Assembly: GCA_016789295.1 (NCBI GenBank)
Contig: JAEUQL010000280.1
Location: 1-5,489 of the forward strand
DNA: 5,489 bases
Direction: 5' to 3'
Origin: Blastocatellia bacterium
Lineage (GTDB): Bacteria > Acidobacteriota > Blastocatellia > Chloracidobacteriales > JADJPF01
In this document: in pieces, positions 1 through 5,489 of the stretch
Position numbering within the stretch: the stretch's first letter is position 1
Layout: the number at the start of each line of letters is the position of its first letter
Made by a program: the position numbers and the translations under genes
Notes under the pieces: model-generated
The model's input: only the letters and a program-made list of their open reading frames with translations
Told to the model about the DNA's origin: nothing
Database searches by the model: none

Positions 1-783
1 AGGTGGAGCCATCAAGCAGTTAATAAACCAGAAGAACAGCAAGACTATCAAGGCTTGGCGTGAACTTACCGACTTTGCCGAAACAGCCAACCCCATACCT
101 ATAAAGATAGTGAAATAGACTATATAACCCAATGTCATCACAAGAAGCTTCAAGATGTTATTTGAAACTGAATCTGTAAGCGTGTTTGCCAAAATTACTA
201 CTGAACAGACCATAGACAAAGGTATAAGAATGATGAAAAGAGGGAGTGAACTTCCAATAACTTTTCCTATTATCAACGATCTGCTTTTAACACCAATACT
301 CAATATCTGTCTAAGCGTCCCTTGCTGACGTTCTCCTGCAAAAGAGTTAAAAGTAAGAATGACTATCATCAGTGGAACAAGTATCTGCGCTGTGCTTGCA
401 ACAGTTACTTCACCAAACCTTCGCAGAGAGGTTGAGTCTTCAACAGGTCTAAATTGAAAAATGTTTTGAGTGTGTACTTCAAGGCGAGCTGTAACTCCGA
501 CATAAGGGTCAATCCCTTTATCAATAATTGAAAGAGGCATTTGAGGCTTGAAAACAAAGATTCCATAGTGTGCAGCAGAGTGCGAACTCTTTTCACCTTG
601 ATTGAGCCACCTTTGCCATTCTGCTTCTTCTGCTAGTTGATGCTGAGCTTTGAATTCTCTATAACTTTGCCACCCAGCTATCAGAGAGGCCAGAGACAAG
701 AGCAGAACGATCAGGGTAGCCAATTTGAATCGGCCATCTCGAATCTGCTCTGTCATCTCTTTGCGCGCTATCAACCAGACCAT
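1..783 (-). CDS. ABC-2 type transporter permease, DUF3526-like, C-terminus missing
   Basis: Inner-membrane permease subunit of an ABC-2 type transporter; substrate unknown. The 261 codons run open from the ATG at 783 to base 1, so the C-terminus lies outside the window. The start reads MVWLIARKEMTEQIRDGRFK, a cytoplasmic entry helix typical of the family. A first membrane segment follows at about residues 21-38. Residues 40-125 form a large, probably periplasmic, domain containing NQGEKSSHSAAHYGIFVFKP and MPLSIIDKGIDPYVG, phrases I associate with DUF3526 permeases. Further membrane segments lie near 128-149, 169-198, 212-234 and 243-258. The cytoplasmic loop ERQQGTLRQIL (151-161), ending in GK at 173-174, is the ABC-2 coupling-type motif. 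It starts 10 bases after the receptor stop and should be co-transcribed with it. Its ATPase, and often a second permease of the same type, would be expected further left. The ABC-2 call is firm; the DUF3526 assignment is from memory of the family. Confidence 0.88.
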   Translation of the reverse strand, partial: MVWLIARKEMTEQIRDGRFKLATLIVLLLSLASLIAGWQSYREFKAQHQLAEEAEWQRWLNQGEKSSHSAAHYGIFVFKPQMPLSIIDKGIDPYVGVTARLEVHTQNIFQFRPVEDSTSLRRFGEVTVASTAQILVPLMIVILTFNSFAGERQQGTLRQILSIGVKSRSLIIGKVIGSSLPLFIILIPLSMVCSVVILANTLTDSVSNNILKLLVMTLGYIVYFTIFIGMGLAVSAKSVSSRQALIVLLFFWFINCLMAPP

Positions 784-790
784 CAAGCGT

Positions 791-796
791 TCCTTA
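791..796 (-). promoter_or_regulatory. Ribosome binding site of the permease, overlapping the receptor stop codon
   Basis: On the minus strand the receptor stop TAA (796-794) reads directly into GGA, giving TAAGGA, with 7 bases between it and the permease ATG at 783. This is a well-placed Shine-Dalgarno sequence. It supports that ATG as the start and suggests that ribosomes finishing the receptor help load the permease message (inferred translational coupling). Confidence 0.65.
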
Positions 797-3700
797 AAAA
801 ATGACTTTTAGAGCTAGTTGCAAAGAGCGGGGGCCTCCTATTTGATACAAAGAACTTAGCCCAGCCAGTCCTCTACCAAGCGATTGAGTTGAAATCCCAA
901 AGTTCACATCTGTTAGGTTACCACTTGGATTTGCAAAGTTTGGATTGTTGAAAAGATTGAATGCATCTAGGCGTAGTTGTAAGCTTGTAGTCTCTGTCAG
1001 CCTAAACTGCCTGCGTAGTGCAATGTCAATCTGTGAAGCAGCGAAACCTCTCAAGGCATTACGTCCAAGGTTTCCCTGCTGGCCTGCAGGTGCTTCAGTA
1101 AATGCAGCTTGGTTGATGCGTCTCCTACCAGCTACCCCTGGATCATCTATGTACAGAGGTTGACCAGCAACTAGATCAGGACGAGCAACGCTTGTCGCAC
1201 CAATTCCAAAAGGATCTTGTCCTGAAAGAATGTTAACTGGTGTTGCAGAACGAGCACGAACAATGGTGTCTACCGAAAAATTGCTTAGTAACATCCTTCC
1301 TACACCTTCTCTGAAGAGTGAAGGAATGTTGTAACTAATAGCTGCCGTAAAAGCATGCCTGACATCAAAAGAAGAGGGGCCTCTATCAAGCCTAACATCA
1401 TAAACCGCAAGTGGTGCTTGATAATTAGTCTGTGTCTCATCAGAAGACGTATCTAGAGATTTTGCAAATGTATAAGAAACAAGTGCCTGGAGTCCATTTG
1501 ATAATCTTCTCTGATACTGCAGTTGTAGTGAGTGGTAATCTGATGTGGAGGCATTTCTCACCAGATCAAGCTGTGTAAATTCTGGTGTCGGAGCACTCAA
1601 AGTCTCTACCCTTCCAAGCCTGCGTCCAATTGCAGCAACATATGATGCAGTCATGCTTGCATTTGTACCAACTGGCTGCTCTACTGTTAGATTATACTGA
1701 AGAGTGTATGGAAGCTTATAGCCTGGCTCATAACCAAGGAGATAACCAAATGGAGGTTCAAGACCTGAAGATGGAATAGGATTTGATAGTAAAGGATCAT
1801 TGAGTGACAGTCCAGCAGCAAAAATTCGATTTCCATAGGGAAATGTTCCAGAACTTATTGCATTGCCTGTAAATGTATAACCAAGGTCGTAAAATATTCC
1901 TGTCCCAGCACGAACTACAGTACCAAGCTTTGGAAAGAGTTGATAGGCAATACCTATTCTTGGTGCAAAGTTGCCATAAGTTGTGTCATAGTATCGTGTG
2001 CCTCTTGGTGCAATCACAGGCCCTGTGGCACTGTCTATTCCGGTCACGGTAAACGGAAGATTCCCATTTTTCTCGGTAGGAGCAGGGTTGACCTCGTAGC
2101 GTAACCCATAAGTTAAAGTTAGCCTGTTGTTTATCTTCCAAGTGTCTTGCGCAAAAGCAGAAAAATTGTTGTAGATGGGTCGCAAAAATGTATCTACAGA
2201 AAGCAGTACTGCAAAGCCAACATTGCCTGCAATAACATCATTTACACTATCAAAAAAGAGACCCCGTAAGTAGTCTGCACCCTGATTTACAGATGAAAGC
2301 CTGCGATAGTCTACACCAAATTTTAATGAATGTGATCCAGCCGTTAACGAAAGATTGTTTACAAAGTTGAACTGTGTTTGCTTGTTATTTGAATTTATGC
2401 CTACATTTATTACACTGTTTCCAACAGCAATTATCCCAAGTCCTGTTTGGCTAGAAGCAAAAGATGGAAAAAAGATAGAATCAGAAGGCACACTGGCTCC
2501 TCCAAAACCATCAAGTATGTTGCGATTTGCAGCTTTAGCCCTGCTGTAGTTGAAGCGAAAATCGTTGGTAAGTGTTGGTGAGAAACTGTAAGTGGCACCC
2601 AAAGTCAGAGTCTCTGTCCTGGATGGAAGTAACCCTATCGTGTTTGGAGTTGCAAAAAACGCACGCTCTCTCACTTCAGATGGTGCATAGTTGTATCTGC
2701 CAAACAGCGAAAACTTACTATTAAACGTATGATCTATTCTAACGCTTGTAGCATCAATAGTTGATGGATTAGAAAAACTTGAAACAAAAGTAGCAGTATT
2801 TGGATCATTGGCTAAAATAGTACCATTTGGAAGTGGAAAAGCATTTAGAATTTCTCTCACATTTGCAGGAGCTGCTTGTCTTGCTGCAAGTGAAGGTACT
2901 GTTATAGGTGAAGAAGTAAGAGGCTGGCGTAAACGTAGACCTTCGTAAGAAAAGAAGAAGAAAGTTCTGTTACGTCCATCATAACCAGGCAGAAGAACTG
3001 GACCACCAAGTACACCACCAAAGTCATTCTGTCGCAGAGCAGGTTTTGGAAGTCCACCAGCATTTGCAAAAAAGTCATTGGCATCAAAAATATCATTTCG
3101 AAGATAGTTGAAAACTGTTCCATGAAAACTGTTTGTTCCAGAACGAGTAACTATGGAAAGCTGCGCACCTGGCTGTCTGCCAAACTCTGGTGCATATGTT
3201 GATGTTTGTATAGCAAACTCTTGTACTGCATCTACTGATGCTAGAGTATTGGTGCTACCAAGTGCGGAGTAGGATGGTAGACCACCTCCGCTTGACTGAT
3301 AGAGAGAAGAGGCAACACTAGTTCCAAAGTTTGCACTTACACCATCAATTGTGAAGTAGTTGGTGCTGGGTCTTTGACCATTTACGCTGAATTGGCCACC
3401 AGAAGTGACGTCTGAGGAAGTTAGGTTTACTCCTGGAGAAAGCTCTATAAGAGTTTGAAAACTTCTTCCATTGAGAGGCTGGTTCTCAATGAATTGCCTG
3501 TCAACTACTGTACTGATTGCTGGAGACTCATCAATTATAGATGAGTTCGAAACTACCGTAACAACTTCAGAAACGGTGCCCAATTTCATTTCAACTTTTA
3601 TCGACCGTTGATCACTGACGTTTAATGTCAAGTCCCGTAGTTCAGTAGTGGAAAAACCATTACTAGAAACTTTCAATATATATTTTCCAGGAGAAAGCAA

Positions 3701-3919
3701 TGGAAAGGTAAATAATCCATCGCCATTTGACATAACTTGCCTGTTAATCTGTGTATCTATATTTGTTATCGTAATAGAAGCACCCGAAATGTTAGCACCA
3801 CTCTCATCAACAACTATTCCGCTTAAACTAGCTACTGAAGATTGTGCTATGGTGTCTCCAAAACATAAAAAAATGGCTAGTAGTAGTTTCAAACAGAATA
3901 TAAATCTCTTCTTAATCAT
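794..3919 (-). CDS. Oar-like TonB-dependent receptor with N-terminal carboxypeptidase-regulatory-like domain
   Basis: Outer-membrane receptor expected to import a ligand using TonB/ExbBD energy; ligand unknown. The ATG at 3919 gives 1041 residues. A TTG six codons upstream (3937) is in frame, but AAAGGA lies 9 bases before the ATG and a basic signal peptide begins there (MIKKRFIF...), so I prefer the ATG. Signal peptidase I cleavage is likely after TIA (residue 25). Residues about 31-112 form a carboxypeptidase-regulatory-like beta domain (SGIVVDESGANISGASITI). The plug follows at about 125-265, with NGRSF (150-154), SVNGQRPSTNYFTIDGV (178-194) and SGTNSFHGTVFNYLRND. The rest is a large beta-barrel with FDVRHAF (851-857), GNLGRN (949-954) and FNLFNNPNF (987-995), ending in a terminal Phe as BAM-assembled barrels do. 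No secretin/STN signalling domain precedes the plug, so FecI/FecR-type signalling is not indicated. I see no cysteine in the mature part. Length and domain order are normal for the acidobacterial family. The gene appears intact and leads an operon with the permease. Confidence 0.95.
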   Translation of the reverse strand: MIKKRFIFCLKLLLAIFLCFGDTIAQSSVASLSGIVVDESGANISGASITITNIDTQINRQVMSNGDGLFTFPLLSPGKYILKVSSNGFSTTELRDLTLNVSDQRSIKVEMKLGTVSEVVTVVSNSSIIDESPAISTVVDRQFIENQPLNGRSFQTLIELSPGVNLTSSDVTSGGQFSVNGQRPSTNYFTIDGVSANFGTSVASSLYQSSGGGLPSYSALGSTNTLASVDAVQEFAIQTSTYAPEFGRQPGAQLSIVTRSGTNSFHGTVFNYLRNDIFDANDFFANAGGLPKPALRQNDFGGVLGGPVLLPGYDGRNRTFFFFSYEGLRLRQPLTSSPITVPSLAARQAAPANVREILNAFPLPNGTILANDPNTATFVSSFSNPSTIDATSVRIDHTFNSKFSLFGRYNYAPSEVRERAFFATPNTIGLLPSRTETLTLGATYSFSPTLTNDFRFNYSRAKAANRNILDGFGGASVPSDSIFFPSFASSQTGLGIIAVGNSVINVGINSNNKQTQFNFVNNLSLTAGSHSLKFGVDYRRLSSVNQGADYLRGLFFDSVNDVIAGNVGFAVLLSVDTFLRPIYNNFSAFAQDTWKINNRLTLTYGLRYEVNPAPTEKNGNLPFTVTGIDSATGPVIAPRGTRYYDTTYGNFAPRIGIAYQLFPKLGTVVRAGTGIFYDLGYTFTGNAISSGTFPYGNRIFAAGLSLNDPLLSNPIPSSGLEPPFGYLLGYEPGYKLPYTLQYNLTVEQPVGTNASMTASYVAAIGRRLGRVETLSAPTPEFTQLDLVRNASTSDYHSLQLQYQRRLSNGLQALVSYTFAKSLDTSSDETQTNYQAPLAVYDVRLDRGPSSFDVRHAFTAAISYNIPSLFREGVGRMLLSNFSVDTIVRARSATPVNILSGQDPFGIGATSVARPDLVAGQPLYIDDPGVAGRRRINQAAFTEAPAGQQGNLGRNALRGFAASQIDIALRRQFRLTETTSLQLRLDAFNLFNNPNFANPSGNLTDVNFGISTQSLGRGLAGLSSLYQIGGPRSLQLALKVIF

Positions 3920-3928
3920 AGAAGGAGA

Positions 3929-3934
3929 TCCTTT
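3929..3934 (-). promoter_or_regulatory. Ribosome binding site of the TonB-dependent receptor
   Basis: AAAGGA on the minus strand sits 9 bases before the ATG at 3919 and decides this start over the in-frame TTG at 3937, which lies upstream of the site. The site is partly self-complementary with the bases that follow: AAGG and CCTT can pair around a four-base loop (ATCT) immediately before the start codon. The stem is only 4 bp, so any effect on translation is speculative. Confidence 0.65.
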
Positions 3935-4019
3935 CAACGAAAATTTGGCAGACTTTGCTAGTCCATAGAAACAGAGAAGAAAAATACCGATTCTTGAAAA
4001 ACAGGGATTTAATCAGAAG

Positions 4020-4042
4020 CTATTGTGAATAGTTACTCTATT
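4020..4042. repeat. Alternating CTATT / AATAG inverted words
   Basis: CTATT (4020-4024), AATAG (4028-4032) and CTATT (4038-4042) form two overlapping inverted repeats with spacers of 3 and 5 bases that share the middle word. They lie about 100 bases upstream of the receptor start codon, a reasonable place for a regulator site or leader hairpin. The words are only five bases long and AT-rich, so chance is a serious alternative. No known operator is recognised. Confidence 0.25.
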
Positions 4043-4160
4043 TCAACGAGTAGGTAAACTCTGCAGGTCATTGGTTATTTGTCCACTATGAACAGTAATC
4101 TCTTGTCAGCAGTTTGTGAGTTTTTTTGTAGTAGTGACCTAGACAATAGAAATTTTGTAG

Positions 4161-4190
4161 TTGATAGAAACAGAAAGCAGATGCTATTCT
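4161..4190 (+). promoter_or_regulatory. Weak sigma70-like promoter candidate for the exporter
   Basis: TTGATA (4161-4166, five of six matches to TTGACA) and TATTCT (4185-4190, four of six matches to TATAAT) are separated by 18 bases. Initiation would fall roughly 85 bases upstream of the exporter GTG. The match is modest in an AT-rich region and rests only on the sequence pattern. Confidence 0.25.
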
Positions 4191-4193
4191 GCT
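4176..4193. repeat. 6+6 bp inverted repeat overlapping the candidate -10 box
   Basis: AGCAGA (4176-4181) and TCTGCT (4188-4193) are perfect inverted copies separated by TGCTAT. The 18-base dyad covers the end of the spacer and the -10 element of the candidate exporter promoter, which is where a dimeric repressor could bind. It could equally form a small RNA hairpin if transcription starts further upstream. I do not recognise it as the site of a known regulator. Confidence 0.3.
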
Positions 4194-4283
4194 GCAACAA
4201 AACAAGATTTAAAAACACCCTTAAATGGCGGTAGCCTACTTACTGAAACAGTGTATCCAAACAAAACTTCTGCTTAAAACCTC

Positions 4284-5489
4284 GTGAACATACTCGACTT
4301 TCTTGCACAGAGATCTAGGGCTGTTTTGGCATCTGCAGTTGCAGCCAGCATTTTTGGTGGAGCCAGCAGTGCTGTGATGATAGCTTTTATCAATTCTGCA
4401 ATAGCCGAACCATTACCATTAGGCTCGAAATGGCTGTATCTATTTATAGTTATTACCCTAACAGTATTAATATCCCGTTTGGCATCTGAGTTTTTACTCA
4501 TTAACCTTTCTCAAAAAGCTATTTATGAGCTTAGGATGGCACTTTGCCAACAGATCCTTTCTACCGGACTACGAAAATTGGAAGAGATTGGTGCAGCAAA
4601 GCTCCTTGTAGTACTAACTGACGATATAACTGTAATAACTCATGCAATGATGGATATTCCAACCATATGTGTGAGCTTCATGATGTTTGTAGTAAGCTTC
4701 ATCTATCTGGCCTGGCTATCTACAAAACTCCTTATTTTTGTTCTGCTATTTGTACTATCAGGGGTTACTTTCTATTACCTGCTACAAAGAAGAGGGCTAA
4801 GTACATTTTTTCTTGCTAGAGAAGAAGAAGATACTTTGTTCAAACATTTTCGAGCTTTGCTAGAAGGTAGTAAAGAACTAAAGATAAACAAGGAGCGTGA
4901 AGAAATATTTATCAATAAGTTCTTAGATCAAACTTCTCTACTACTAAAAAAACATAATTCTTCCAGTTTAAGAGTTTTTGCAACAGCAAATGTTCTTGCA
5001 ATCATTCTTTTTTATCTACTAGTTGGCTGCCTACTTCTACTTTTTCCTCACTTCATTTCTGTAGAAAGAAGTGTATTGACAGGCTATATCTTTGTAGTTC
5101 TATTTATGCTAGGTCCTTTAGGTCATTTCTTAGCTGCAATACCTAATATAGGTAGAGCTAACATTGTACTAAATAAGATCTCTTCTTTGGGTATTTTAAC
5201 ACCTCATAAATTGATTCCAGATACCCTAAATATCCAAAATTGGAGGTATTTGGAACTAGTTTCAATTACACACTCCTACTACAGAGAAGATGAAGGCCGT
5301 TGTTTTACACTAGGTCCTGTAGACCTTACATTCAACAGAGGAGAGATAGTTTTTTTGGTTGGTGGGAATGGTAGTGGAAAAACAACACTGTCCAGGCTAT
5401 TCGAGGCACTACCCGATGGCCAGCACGCCGAGTTCAGCAGCTTAAAGTATTCCGTAACTGACAGCGGCACAAATTACACGCAAGGAGCT
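4284..5489 (+). CDS. Cyclic-peptide export ABC transporter (PvdE/SyrD-like), C-terminus missing
   Basis: Half-transporter with fused membrane and ATPase domains, of the family that moves peptide siderophore precursors or lipopeptides out of the cytoplasm (PvdE, SyrD). 402 codons are open to the window end. The frame has a TAA at 4275-4277 and GTG at 4284 is the first start; its product (V/M)NILDFLAQRSRAVLA aligns well with the usual MNLL-FL--SR opening. No clear ribosome binding site precedes it. Six membrane segments lie near residues 14-38, 50-72, 127-145, 148-167, 231-256 and 264-286. Family marks are GSKELKIN (195-202) and LGPLGHFLAAIPNIGRANIVLNKI (276-299, the segment joining TM6 to the ATPase domain). 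Walker A is GGNGSGKTT (360-368). The Q-loop, ABC signature, Walker B and H-loop would lie beyond the window. Such exporters usually neighbour nonribosomal peptide synthetase genes, so one is expected to the right. After about residue 374 the sequence no longer resembles the family. Confidence 0.9.
   Translation, partial: MNILDFLAQRSRAVLASAVAASIFGGASSAVMIAFINSAIAEPLPLGSKWLYLFIVITLTVLISRLASEFLLINLSQKAIYELRMALCQQILSTGLRKLEEIGAAKLLVVLTDDITVITHAMMDIPTICVSFMMFVVSFIYLAWLSTKLLIFVLLFVLSGVTFYYLLQRRGLSTFFLAREEEDTLFKHFRALLEGSKELKINKEREEIFINKFLDQTSLLLKKHNSSSLRVFATANVLAIILFYLLVGCLLLLFPHFISVERSVLTGYIFVVLFMLGPLGHFLAAIPNIGRANIVLNKISSLGILTPHKLIPDTLNIQNWRYLELVSITHSYYREDEGRCFTLGPVDLTFNRGEIVFLVGGNGSGKTTLSRLFEALPDGQHAEFSSLKYSVTDSGTNYTQGA

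Larger units (their letters stand above)
3920..4283. other. Divergent intergenic region between receptor operon and exporter
   Basis: This 364-base AT-rich stretch separates the receptor operon (leftward) from the exporter (rightward) and must hold the promoters of both. I see no RNA gene, transposon end or terminator in it. It contains a weak rightward promoter candidate (4161-4190), a perfect 6+6 inverted repeat (4176-4193) and a cluster of CTATT/AATAG words (4020-4042). I found no convincing -35/-10 pair for the leftward operon and no match to the 19-base Fur box (GATAATGATAATCATTATC). One 48-codon open frame (4088-4234, plus) starts with ATG but has no clear ribosome binding site; I do not call it a gene. 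The word ATAGAAACAGA occurs twice (3965-3975 and 4164-4174), possibly by chance. Confidence 0.8.

Noticed and set aside
3919..3937. TTG at 3937 as start of the receptor
   Set aside because: The strong ribosome binding site lies downstream of the TTG and is well spaced for the ATG at 3919, where the signal peptide naturally begins.
3648..3968. 106-codon open frame on the plus strand
   Set aside because: It lies almost wholly antisense to the receptor signal peptide and regulatory-like domain, has no family resemblance, and the receptor frame is clearly the coding one.
3961..4095. GTCCATAGAAACAG (3961) and GTCCACTATGAACAG (4081) as a regulatory direct repeat
   Set aside because: The match needs a gap and a mismatch, only two copies are seen and they are widely spaced; chance is likely.
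3920..4283. Fur box or other iron-regulated operator
   Set aside because: No stretch resembles the GATAAT hexamer array closely enough, despite the siderophore-like gene context.
4274..4501. 75-codon open frame on the minus strand
   Set aside because: It is antisense to the exporter N-terminus, which is well supported by its membrane segments and family match.
1..5489. CRISPR array, tRNA, rRNA, insertion sequence or integration site
   Set aside because: No regularly spaced repeats, cloverleaf, transposase frame or terminal inverted repeats were seen on either strand.

Overview
The window holds three protein genes and one divergent intergenic region. Two genes run leftwards on the minus strand: an Oar-like TonB-dependent outer-membrane receptor (794-3919) and, 10 bases after it, an ABC-2 type permease of the DUF3526 kind that leaves the window at base 1 with its C-terminus missing. 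The third runs rightwards from 4284: a PvdE/SyrD-like cyclic-peptide export ABC transporter, cut by the window end just after its Walker A motif. All three look like membrane-transport proteins of a Gram-negative cell envelope.

The receptor has an N-terminal carboxypeptidase-regulatory-like domain, then a plug and a large beta-barrel with stock phrases such as NGRSF, FDVRHAF and FNLFNNPNF. This is the form strongly expanded in Acidobacteriota. With a base composition of about 40% G+C as judged by eye, I infer a moderately low-GC acidobacterium, possibly of the Blastocatellia, but the phylum is inferred from family knowledge and not proven by a marker gene.

Layout: 1-783 permease (minus, partial); 784-793 gap carrying its ribosome binding site, which is fused to the receptor stop codon; 794-3919 receptor (minus, complete); 3920-4283 non-coding divergent region with small inverted repeats, one weak promoter candidate and one doubtful 48-codon ORF; 4284-5489 exporter (plus, partial).

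Working model (inference): a peptide natural product, perhaps a siderophore or lipopeptide made by a nonribosomal peptide synthetase outside the window, is moved across the inner membrane by the exporter, while the receptor and the ABC-2 permease handle the same compound, or its metal complex, at the outer and inner membranes. No synthetase, ATPase partner or regulator is visible here, so the model rests on gene families and arrangement only. The last ~80 bases of the window look unlike the rest of the exporter gene and may be a bad join.
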